From Nilaparvata lugens (lineage: Eukaryota > Arthropoda > Insecta > Hemiptera > Delphacidae): DNA of 64,000 nt. Below the pieces are notes generated by a model. That model was not told the DNA's origin. It worked only from the letters and a program-made list of their open reading frames with translations, and made no database searches. Location of the stretch: positions 30,274,436-30,338,435 of the forward strand of contig NC_052509.1 in the NCBI RefSeq assembly GCF_014356525.2, in the 5' to 3' direction. Positions 9,259 through 18,247 of the stretch are shown here, piece after piece (the stretch's first letter is position 1; each line of letters starts with the position of its first letter). The translations under genes and the position numbers were made by a program.

Positions 9259-10383
9259 CTATTTTAGGTTTGAAAGGAATTCTTGTACACTATAAAACGC
9301 TCTATCAACTAAATATTTTTTAATTTGTTTTTTGAAAATCTTCAAATCATCATTACTTTTCAAGATTTGAGGTAGCTTGTTATAAAATTTCCTACCAATA
9401 TAATCTGGTTTTTGTTCAAATAACCTACTATTGTGGCCTATTATATGATAATCTGCTCTGTTTCGCGTATTATACTCATGAACATCTGAATTCTGGATCA
9501 CACCACTCGTTTTCACATGCATTACAACTTCATATACATACAAAGATGACACAGTTAATAGACCAAGCTTTTTAAATAAAGGCCTACAAGAGTCTAACCT
9601 ATTCACTTTCTCTATACATCTGAGTGCCTTCTTTTGAATCTTAAACACCCTGTCCATATTTTGTTGAGATGAATTACCCCATACTAAAATAGCATACCTA
9701 ATATGAAATAGTATAAGTCCATGGTAAGCAGTTAACAGTAGTTTTTTATCATTCAGCCTAGCAAGCTGCCGCAGGACAAATACCCCAGATGATATCTTAT
9801 TACATATCCTCTCAATGTAAGGATGCCATGTTAATTTCCTGTCCAATAAAATTCCCAAGAATGCTACTTTCTCTTCTTGGTCTAATTCATTTTCCTCTAC
9901 AAACACATTTATTTCTCTATCCTCTACTGAATTATATTCACTTTTGAATTGTAGGAATTGACATTTCTTACTATTTATTGTTAATTGCCTTTGCTTCAAG
10001 AATTGGACAATTGACTGTACTCCAGTAAAAGCATTTATTTCTAGACTATCTAATAAATAATTGTTAAAGATAAGCGATGTGTCATCAGCAAACAACAGAG
10101 TTCTGTGATCTTTTAACTCTTTTGGTAATTGGTTCACATACAACAGAAACAGTAAGGGACCCAGAATTGAGCCTTGAGGTACTCCAGCCTGGACCTCCAG
10201 TTTTTGAGATTCAATTTTTACTATTTCATTCCCATCCACCTTGGTAAGCTCAACACACTGGTTTCTACCTATGAGATATGATTCAAACCATTTTAGTTCT
10301 ATACCATTCACACCTACAGTTTTTAGTAAAATCATATAAGGATCACCTACAGTTATATCATATAAGGATCCAGAGAGCTTCAA
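9259..10383 (-). CDS. LINE 2 reverse transcriptase, C-terminal part
   Basis: 374 residues in one frame. It begins at the equivalent of the palm helix before motif B (LKWFESYLIGRNQCV), then AGVPQGSILGPLLF, the active-site LFADDTSLIF (near residues 97-106), a thumb, the YHGLILFHIRYAILVWG segment and the CRPLFKKLGLLTV C-terminal region. The N-terminal half of the enzyme is absent, so it is not functional alone. The frame itself is intact to its stop, suggesting a younger insertion than LINE 1. Near 10330-10370 a short sequence (ATCATATAAGGATC...) is duplicated, probably at the deletion junction. Confidence 0.85.
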   Translation of the reverse strand: MKLSGSLYDITVGDPYMILLKTVGVNGIELKWFESYLIGRNQCVELTKVDGNEIVKIESQKLEVQAGVPQGSILGPLLFLLYVNQLPKELKDHRTLLFADDTSLIFNNYLLDSLEINAFTGVQSIVQFLKQRQLTINSKKCQFLQFKSEYNSVEDREINVFVEENELDQEEKVAFLGILLDRKLTWHPYIERICNKISSGVFVLRQLARLNDKKLLLTAYHGLILFHIRYAILVWGNSSQQNMDRVFKIQKKALRCIEKVNRLDSCRPLFKKLGLLTVSSLYVYEVVMHVKTSGVIQNSDVHEYNTRNRADYHIIGHNSRLFEQKPDYIGRKFYNKLPQILKSNDDLKIFKKQIKKYLVDRAFYSVQEFLSNLK

Positions 10384-11167
10384 GAACTGGCGTTGTAAGT
10401 TCTAAGGAAATTTGGAAGGATATATTGGTGAATACCTGTATTCACTACGAGCGTTTTAAGAATCAACTAGAAACAACTATAGTTGGTCCTTATCATTCTC
10501 TAGTGGTACATGGTTACTGTTAATCAGTCATCGAATATTCTTTTAGTTTCCTCACTGGTATTCTTCAAGAACTTCATAGAAGCAGCGGTAAGAATTATCA
10601 ATCACCGGTCATTGAACCTTATGGTGATTACTTGTATCTGTAAAATTCATGTATCTATCACTGAGCTAGAGCTGAGGTTTGAACCCAGTAATTTTGCGAG
10701 CCGGACGGCCTTAATTTTTTGTGAATTTATTCGCAAAAGAGGGAATTTAGCGACTGCTCTTATAAATACCAATATCATCGCTCTATCATGAGAGGTAACC
10801 CTCCAAGGGCAAAGGTTTACAATTTGACAAGAGCCAATGCTCATTTAGACAAACTACGTCAGCAGGTTTCGAGTTAAGGACAGCCTCCAATTGACGAAGC
10901 TTGTTTCTAAGTGATCTGATATTGAGATATTCATGTCACATTGAGAAAAAGGAGCTCTCTCTTGAGCCTTGTTGTTATTTATTCGTTCAAATCAGTCAAT
11001 GAGACATTTTCTCCACACCTTCCAGAAGCATCTACATAGCCAAGTGATGAGTTCAATTCAGCGGAAACCGAACGAGATACTAAAGTGGCTGGACTAGATA
11101 CTATGTGGTCGGTACATGATTTGTCTTTTGTTTCTTGACTAGCCAATAGAAAAACTTTTATAGAATT
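10384..11167 (-). pseudogene. Decayed LINE 2 endonuclease N-terminal region
   Basis: On the minus strand, from about 10930 to 10800, there is a segment reading SLRNKLRQLEAVLNSKPAD followed by VVCLNEHWL. This is the characteristic start of a LINE endonuclease (the conserved Glu is in NEHWL). Frame breaks follow, and by 10400 no domain can be traced. The position between ORF1 and the RT supports the assignment. Confidence 0.55.
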
Positions 11168-11755
11168 TCAGGCCTGGCATGAGTGTGAAAGTTTGACTCT
11201 TCGAAAAGTTTCAATGATACTGTCTGCGATAATGTTCTTTCCTATTGCGTTCAAATGTAACCCATGTAGGGTGTGGAATCTTCTTCCCAAATTGTTCATA
11301 TCCAATATTTCAACGTTACTGAATTCACTGGCAATTGATTCGATCATATTATTGGTATCACATATGAGATTATTGATATGTGAGTTCGAAGGGAGGTCGT
11401 GCCTATGTGGAATATTTGCAAGTAGGATTCTAGTACATGTTGTCAGCTTTGGGAGAAGACTATTTATCAAGCTCAGTAGATCATTATTCCATGTAGCACC
11501 ATCAATATCATTTGTACCGTCCATTATTACCATCATGTCATTGTGAGATAGATTTCCACCTTCATTCACACACTCCGAAGTCACTTTGGAGAATTTAGCT
11601 CCATGCTTTAGAATACTAGAGAGACGACAACTAGATTTACTTGAAATTAAATCGCTCAATCTTCTGCCATGGCTGTCAGCAAATAGTTTTATAATTCCCT
11701 GTGTTGCGTGATTATAGCTTTTAGTGTTTGAGGATTTTTGATTCTTATTTTTCAA
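11168..11755 (-). CDS. LINE ORF1 protein with SGNH-hydrolase-like domain
   Basis: 195 residues. Block I-like IIKLFADSHGRRLSD at residues 22-36 supplies the Ser (DSH context), VIMDGTNDID near residues 76-85 is block III-like with Asn, and HGLHLNAIGK near residues 164-175 supplies the block V His. This is the esterase/SGNH domain found in ORF1 of several CR1-type LINEs. Upstream (11756-11990) the same strand encodes a heptad-rich segment (LLQEIDELKETVCGLKNKI), but a stop at about 11760 now separates it. ORF1 proteins bind the element RNA; the hydrolase substrate is unknown. Confidence 0.6.
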   Translation of the reverse strand: MKNKNQKSSNTKSYNHATQGIIKLFADSHGRRLSDLISSKSSCRLSSILKHGAKFSKVTSECVNEGGNLSHNDMMVIMDGTNDIDGATWNNDLLSLINSLLPKLTTCTRILLANIPHRHDLPSNSHINNLICDTNNMIESIASEFSNVEILDMNNLGRRFHTLHGLHLNAIGKNIIADSIIETFRRVKLSHSCQA

Positions 11756-11990
11756 TACCTGAGGGAAAGGAGGCTCAGAAGTTACTCTTGAATTTTTATG
11801 GAATTCATTTCTTTGATTTTATTTTTTAGACCGCATACAGTCTCTTTTAGCTCATCAATTTCTTGCAATAAGGAGTTAATTTTGTCGAATTTGGATCTTA
11901 ATTTCTGTGTGGAGGAGATTGTTATTCTCATTTGATATTTCCATTGTAATTCCTCAGAGATGTATTATATCCAACTCATCGCAGTCAGTC
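11756..11990 (-). pseudogene. Coiled-coil part of the LINE 2 ORF1 protein
   Basis: The minus strand has leucine-heptad sequence (KFDKINSLLQEIDELKETV) followed by a stop just before the SGNH frame. Coiled coils N-terminal to the ORF1 core are usual for trimerisation in LINE ORF1 proteins. The break is probably mutational. Confidence 0.4.
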
Positions 11991-13486
11991 ATCTTCCATG
12001 AGGTGAATTTTTTTCCAACATTTTCTGGTTTCTCAATGATAGGGGAGTGATAACTATTTGTATAGGTCTTCTAAGGAACCATTATCTACAGCTGGTACCA
12101 ATCAACTACACTCCAACTCCAAACTACCGTTGTAATACCAGTAGCCTACACAATTTATCATAGGGTGACGTGTTTATTACAGCTGGTAACTTTAGATGCT
12201 AAATCATTTTATCTCAATATGATCTTGAATCATGCTCATTTTTCCATTCTTCGGTAGTTGCTAGGCCGACAATTTTGAAAACATAGGTGTGTAAAATTGA
12301 TTAATAAATAATCATTATTAGCCACCCTATCAAAATTTCTGGTCAAAAACCACCCCCAATATTCACACAACAATAAGATAGAAGATTTCATTCGGCTCAA
12401 ACAAAAGCCTCTCTAAATTGAGGTAGCATGATAAGGTTGACAATTTTCAGTTCTATTGTTTCAATTTTTTTTCAAATCACTTTCATAAAGTTCATGTAGT
12501 ACCTACTATTGAGTTTGAGACACTTCTGGCGCTATCATTGTTTCACAACTATTCTGTTCCAAACTCCTATCTCTTGCAGTCGTTAACCATGTCTATAATA
12601 AAATAAAAAGAGTTGGCTTATACACATACGGGATAGGAAAATTATGTCTGACGCATCATCACGTCTGAACTACGGTACTGGACTAATTAACTTGAAATTT
12701 TGCATATAGGCTAGATTCTTAATTAACCAAGGATGGTTATAGGCCTATTTTCAATTCTTCAAAACTTCATTACGTCAAGTTTTCAGATTATCAAGTTTGA
12801 AAATAGAACTTTGCGAAGCACGGGTTCCTACTAGTAGAAATATAATAATCAAAACAATATTATTGAGGTTAAGTTGAATCAGGTGAAAAGCAATAATAGA
12901 ACAGCTGTATTTTTCCAATTTATCATATGATTTGAATGCGGAATTGCCGTATGAAATCTTATGTCCCATAATTTGAACAAATTTGAACATTAATTATGAA
13001 AAATCTAGATGGAAAATTGAAATTTGGACTTCGAGGTACATGGGATTGATATTTTTAGAATCTATGTGCAAAATTTGAAGATCTAAATCATTCCCGTTTT
13101 TCTGGTATGCAATCCACAAGTTGACATGTTTTGATGTGAACACACGAACAAAAGAACACATCATGAACACATGAACAAACACAACCCTACTCTCTCCCAC
13201 CATATAGTTATGGAATTGCAGAGAACTCCTTCCTAGCATACAGGCTTTGTCCATGTGAGGAACCTTCTTCAAGTTTTGTATATGCATTTTGTATATTGTT
13301 TGTTCTTTTCTAAGAAGAAAAATAAATATATATTCAATTTCAATTGTGGAAAACACCTAATTTTCAGCTTCAACCATCATCACCAGCTACATTGTCTTCA
13401 CATTGATATTTCGCAGAATTATATAAGTTCTTGAGATTATGTTCTATAAGAATTACACGTTAGTTGCACTTCATTTCAGTATTTCT
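11991..13486. other. Non-coding AT-rich DNA with a Helitron-like end
   Basis: No convincing gene. Two minus-strand frames (12775-12990 and 12994-13356) are low-complexity with no domain. The stretch at 13040-13260 reads like old transposon debris. A Helitron-like 3' terminus is annotated separately. Confidence 0.4.
12811..12835 (+). mobile_element. Candidate Helitron 3' terminus
   Basis: TTGCGAAGCACGGGTTCCTA is followed by CTAGT. A GC-rich small hairpin a few bases before CTRR-T is the defining 3' end of Helitrons. The left stem is eroded (CTTTGCGAAGCA). I could not locate a 5' TC start or a RepHel gene, so this would be a non-autonomous or truncated copy. Confidence 0.35.
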
Positions 13487-14267
13487 TAGTCAAGAGACGT
13501 GCATAAGGATCCCTGAAGGATCAAAACTTCAAACACTTATAACTTTTAACACAATGGTCAGATTCAATTTTTTTTGGTCATTTTTTGTGTATTGGGATAT
13601 GGGCTAGAGTACACTTAACAATACATTTTCCATTTTTCGGTCGAATTCGACACATGATGCATGATTTTGGACCGCCTTGAGGTAACCCAGTAACTAATTC
13701 AAATTTTTTTTAGGCATTTTTCGTTTTTTTGCTTTTTTGAAACTTCATTATTTTCTGAATAAATTGATATATATGGTTTAGTGGGACGATTCTACCCTAT
13801 AGGAAATAATAAAATAAATGGATAAGTCATGACTAACTTTCTACACTTTTTGATGTTTGGAAAAGTAAAAAAATCTCAACTTCAACTTTCCATATCTTTT
13901 GAAATAACCGCTCAACTTCTATGTATTCCATATCGATATGTTGATGGCTTCATTGTCGATATAACTAGTTGATAGTTGATGTTCGATATTCAATCAGATT
14001 AGTTGATAATCGATCATTTGTTGTTCGATACCAGTTTGCGCTAATTTGTTGTTGTTGGTTTGTTGGTTATGTTTTTTTGGTGAATAAATTTCAGTTTTTA
14101 GTGAATTTATGAAGGAATTACACAATGCCACGATCAAATCTACTTTGAAGAAGAGGAAAAATCCATGGAAGGAAGGTATACCAGTGAAAAGTTTTGTTTC
14201 TAATGATACTTTTGTGCTAGCCCAAGTAGGCCTTGTACTTCTACAGAACTGCTTCCTCCAGTGAAAG

Positions 14268-15473
14268 ATGAGTCTACTTCTAAAAAAAAAACTTGGAGAT
14301 ATATCTGAATCATATGATAGTGCATCTGGTTCTCATCTCTGTTATGAAGTTTTGGACTTGGACAAACTCTCAGATGTGTTATACTCTATTGCTGTTTGTA
14401 AAAATTGCCATGGACCATTGTCTGCTGAAATTACAAAAAGGACTGGTCTTGCCTTCCAGCTAGACTTTTTTTGCAAAGAATGTGGAGTGAAAACAAAATA
14501 TTCAAGGTCTGACAATGTAGGAGATTCTACTTCCAAAGGTAATAAATATCTCTTCGATATAAATGTGAGGTTATGTTATGCACTTCGGTCTATTGGTAGG
14601 GGTGATAGTGCATCAAAGATGTTGTGTGGGATGATGAACTTGCCAAGCCCACCTACAAGGATGGAAAGGCATGTGGCTGTATTAGGTAATGCTACAAAAG
14701 AGATCTGTATGAAGAATATGGAAGAATCAATTGAAGAGTCTATAGAAATGAATGATAACAGCAGGGACTTGAGTGTAGCATTAGATGGTTCATGGCAAAA
14801 GCATGGGTGCAAGTCATTGAATGGTGTAGTAACTGCTACATCTCTAGATACAGGAAGGGTGGTTGATGTTTCAACTCACAGTAAATATTGTAGGTGTAAG
14901 CAAAGGAGTGAGAACATTCATGAACAGAACTGTGAAGCAAATTACAAGGGAGTGAGTGGTGGGATGGGAGTGGAAGGAGCTAGGCAAATCTTCAATAGAT
15001 CATTATCTAGATACAATGTTAGGTATGTGAACTATCTTGGTGATGACAACAGCAAAGCCTTCAATGCTGTTGTTGCTGATAGCCCCTATGGTGATGACTG
15101 TGTAGTGACAAGTCTTCAATGTTGTGGACATGTACAAAAACATATGGGCACCCGTCTGAGAAAAGCTAAGGCAAAATCAAATTCTAAAAAATTAGCAGAT
15201 GAATGTGGGCAATCAGGTAAAAACCGCCTTACTGGAAATGCTATGAAGGACATCACAACATATTATGGACTAGCAATAACAAGAAATGCTGGGAGTTTTC
15301 AAAATATGAGGAGAGCAGTGTGGGCAGAATACTTGCACTTGAAGTCAACAAATGAGGTTCCACTCCACAACTTGTGCACAAAAGGGGAAAATGGTTGGTG
15401 TGAGTACTGGAAGGCATTGGAAAGGGTGAGGAATATGACCACAGAAAGCATTTTCACCTTCCACCAGCCATAA
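14268..15473 (+). pseudogene. Mutator-like transposase, main part
   Basis: 401 residues. It has two CxxC pairs near residues 44-47 and 68-71, and a VALDGSWQKHG motif near 170-180 that carries the presumed first catalytic Asp. A NYLGDDNSKAF motif near 255-265 carries the second, and there is a Cys/His-rich CRCK...C segment between them. This is the animal Mutator-like transposase family that cuts and pastes DNA by DDE chemistry. Upstream coding sequence from about 14125 (MPRS...) is out of frame: the run of ten A at 14281-14290 is the likely slip site, so the real N-terminus is not in this frame. The frame also ends early at 15471-15473. Confidence 0.8.
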
Positions 15474-15890
15474 TGGATGAGATGAAGCCAATATTCAATG
15501 ACTTGAGCAAGCCTGAACTCCTGAAAAAGTGTCTCCATGGAAAAAATCAAAATCCGAACAAGTCTGTCAATAATGTTATTTGGACTGGGATACCAAAAAA
15601 TGTGTTTGTGACTCTTCCAACACTTGAATTCGGGGTGTATGATGTAGTCTCTTGCTTTAACAGTGGAAACATCACCAAATTAAGGTATATGAAGCAATGG
15701 GGATCAGAATAGGGACAAATTGTAAGAAAGTGCTTTGTAGATTGGACGAAGAACGAGTGCATAATGCTGAGAAAATGATTCATGAAATGTATCAAAAAGC
15801 TCAGAGAAGACACAACAAAGAAAGATAAAAGGAGGCTTGAGGAGATCGATGAGGCTCAAGAGGATCCAGATGCAGCAGGACACTATTAAA
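15473..15890 (+). pseudogene. Mutator-like transposase, C-terminal part in other frames
   Basis: The frame at 15473-15712 (starting MDEMKPIFNDLS) continues the family's C-terminal region; its upstream bases also read as coding in the new frame (HLPPAI). A +1/-1 slip near 15450 therefore separates it from the main part. A second slip near 15690 leads to a basic, glutamate-rich tail (RVHNAEKMIHEMYQKAQRR) to about 15880. At least three frame breaks make the transposase inactive. Confidence 0.65.
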
Positions 15891-16316
15891 ACTCACTGTG
15901 AGTGGATTTCCATGTAACAGTACATTTTTTATCGAATTTCTCGAAAAACTTGTTTTTTCAACTTTAGGAACACTTTTCTCAAGAACTAGCTTAGATATCA
16001 ACTCGATTTTCTTAATTTGTTTGTATTCTCGAGCTGAATTGATGGATGAATAGGTTTCATCATAGATTGCATAGTTTACTCTTAGTTGAATTTTTTGGAG
16101 AAAAAAATTTGCATAATTGAATAACTTTTGAAAAAATCATAATGATTCAGCTGAGCAACTTATAATAAAATCTATATATCCATAGATAGAGAAAATAATA
16201 AGGAAAAAAATGGCGAAAGATTCGATTGAATATTCATATTTGTTGATGAGTTATGTGTTCCTGAAGTTGATCAATTCAACATTGCAAACATAGGCCTTAC
16301 GGGGTCCCCTTGACTA

Positions 16317-16800
16317 GCCGAGAAGAATGAAGTGTAGTATGATGGAATCTAAGCATTGTGTGAACTCAATCCTGAGCATTAAACTCAATCCTGAGTTCAT
16401 TATAGTTAAATTCAACATTGAAATACCATATTAATAGAAAAGAATTATTATCATTCTCAAGAAAAGGTAGAAGAATAAGAGGAAGAAGAAGAAAAAGATG
16501 GATAGGAAGAAGGCTTTATAGTATAGATAAAACAAGAAAGGTGTAAGATGCGAGTTCAGTATAATGTTCAATTTATTTCATATTTAACTCTGTTTTTTTT
16601 TTCAAATGATCATGTTTCATTGTGAGAATCAATTGAAATGAGAATCAGAATTTGAATTATTATTTCATTTGTGATATATTTGTGTTCTATTCACTCTTCA
16701 CTATGTTGTTTTCCCTATCACTCAGTTTTGAGTATTTTCTTTCCATTTTTCCCAATACTCTTATTTACTTCAATAAGTTTGTTTCTTATGTAGTTGGTTC
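16317..16800. other. AT-rich DNA, nothing recognised
   Basis: Includes purine-rich GAAGAAGA stretches near 16470-16500. No gene or RNA recognised. The LINE fragment becomes recognisable near 16900. Confidence 0.4.
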
Positions 16801-16859
16801 ATGTGTGAATGTGTTTTGTATGAATGTTGGTAATAATATTATAAAATGTACTTTTGTTC

Positions 16860-17822
16860 ATAATGGAAGCTGTAGTTATATTTTAGGTATAGATGAAAAA
16901 AATTCATCCTCCTTAGCAGAAGATGGTAATAGAACCATAGTGCATCAGTATATATGCAGTATAAATAGGAATTTCGATGATTTTATCACTTATATTAATT
17001 CTTGGAAGAAGTTACCATCAATCATTGTTTTGTCTGAGACTTGGCTTCAATCTTGTCATGATCATCGATTATTCAATATTGAAGGTTATAGCATCAGGTA
17101 TATTGGTTTATGTTTCAGTGGAGAGCGGCCTTCGATGCTCTAAAATTGATAGTATAATTATTGATGGATCTAACTCCATTTTCTTAGAGTGTGAACTTTT
17201 GAATTATAAATTTAGTATTCTGTGCTTATATAGATGGCATGGAGTTGAGATCAGTCAATTCTTGAGTGGCCTTGTTGCTTTCTTGGAGCAACATCATGAC
17301 TCGGATTCTTTGATAATAGGCAACCTCAATATCAATATGGATGATATGAATAATTGTAATACGCTCGAATATCTGAAAATTATGAGTAGTAATGGATATA
17401 AATCGCTTATTGATATAGGCCTAGACACCAGAGTGACTTCGTCAAGCTCAACATGCATAGATCATATCTTCTTCAGGTCAATAAAACATAATCATAAGTA
17501 GTTATGTTATTGATACTCTGCTAACTGATCACCGAGCTGTGTCGATTGCTATCTCAGAGTCAAATGTTCATAAAAATAGCCAAGCTGATTTTAAAAAAGA
17601 TAGAATTGATTATGATATATTAATATCATTGTTGATGCACCATGATTGAGATCCCTTTTATTTGAGTGACAATATGAATACTAAAATGTCTCTATTTTCA
17701 GATGTATTAAAGAACTATTTGAACCAGTCCAAACGCACAGTGGTAATAAGTCAGAGTCATACCTGACTTAAAAAGCTCAAACCTTGGATGACAGACAGTT
17801 TATGTATAGGAATAAATAATTG
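16860..17822 (+). pseudogene. LINE 3 endonuclease fragment, plus strand
   Basis: Two frames overlap (ending 17143 and 17501). The first has HQYICSINRNFDDF and IIVLSETWL (conserved Glu), the second SLIIGNLNINMDD and SSSTCIDHIFF, standard endonuclease motifs; the Asp of GDLNIN is replaced by Asn in the second block. Coding resemblance continues out of frame to KPWMTDSL near 17800, where it stops at the border of element B. The reverse transcriptase is missing, so either element B inserted here or a deletion fused the two. Confidence 0.75.
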
Positions 17823-18120
17823 TGATAAGATTTTCAATTGTTATATTATCTTTCCTTCTCAATGCACAGTTCGGACTGTACCTTGCATGTTCTATTGCTG
17901 GTATGTCACTTTCTTCCCATTTTCCCAAATAAATTGAACATAATACACAGCGCACAATGTCTGGTACACATGCAAATATAAATCCCTCTTTTGCCATGTT
18001 TTCTGCTGACAAATTCTGAGAAGATTTTGTCCATCTTCTATCAAAAGTTAATAATCTTGATCTTTCATGCAACATTATCTGATCCTGAGATAACATTTTC
18101 ACACAGCATTCTTCTACCAA
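17800..18120 (-). CDS. BIR (IAP-like) domain protein of Polinton-like element B
   Basis: 106 residues, start ATG at 18120. Residues about 22-90 form a complete baculoviral IAP repeat: RLLTFDRRW, LSAENMAKEGFIF, then the zinc ligands CVLC (CxxC) and HARYSPNC (HX6C), with GKWEESDIPAIEH between. The last few codons read into LINE-like sequence, so the C-terminus is probably truncated; no RING domain is visible. BIR proteins of insects and their DNA viruses bind caspases or IAP antagonists. Whether this one blocks cell death is inference. It is transcribed away from the polymerase gene, with 124 bases between start codons, which suggests a shared divergent promoter. A second BIR-like remnant occurs in element A. 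Confidence 0.75.
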   Translation of the reverse strand: MVEECCVKMLSQDQIMLHERSRLLTFDRRWTKSSQNLSAENMAKEGFIFACVPDIVRCVLCSIYLGKWEESDIPAIEHARYSPNCALRRKDNITIENLITIIYSYT

Positions 18121-18189
18121 TGCTAATTCACAACTGATTTAAAAACATGCAGTTGTACTCTATCACTCTAATTCTATATCATCCTGATC

Positions 18190-18216
18190 GTTATTCTTTT
18201 GTTTTTCAGAATCTAA

Positions 18217-18246
<30 letters not shown>
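18190..18246 (+). repeat. (CAT)n tract before the polymerase start
   Basis: A short run of CAT/ATC repeats, ending in the candidate start codon at 18245. Simple repeat, possibly polymorphic. Confidence 0.6.

Positions 18247-18247
<1 letters not shown>

Larger units (their letters stand above)
9145..11990 (-). mobile_element. LINE 2 (ORF1 with SGNH domain, decayed endonuclease, RT, poly-A tail), minus strand
   Basis: Read leftward: coiled-coil and SGNH-type ORF1 (about 11990-11168), a broken endonuclease start (about 11000-10650), the C-terminal half of a reverse transcriptase (10383-9259) and a 30-T run at 9145-9174 that is the poly-A tail on the minus strand. The first half of the reverse transcriptase is missing, so there is an internal deletion near 10390, or two related copies abut there. 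The tail marks the 3' end precisely. Confidence 0.75.
13487..16316 (+). mobile_element. Mutator-like DNA transposon with broken transposase
   Basis: The transposase (14268-15890) lies between a 22-bp imperfect inverted repeat: 13487-13508, starting TAGTCAAG and ending TAAGG, and 16295-16316, its complement (15 of 22 positions agree, no gaps). I found no target-site duplication outside these, so the ends are tentative. Total length about 2.8 kb, usual for this group. Confidence 0.5.
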
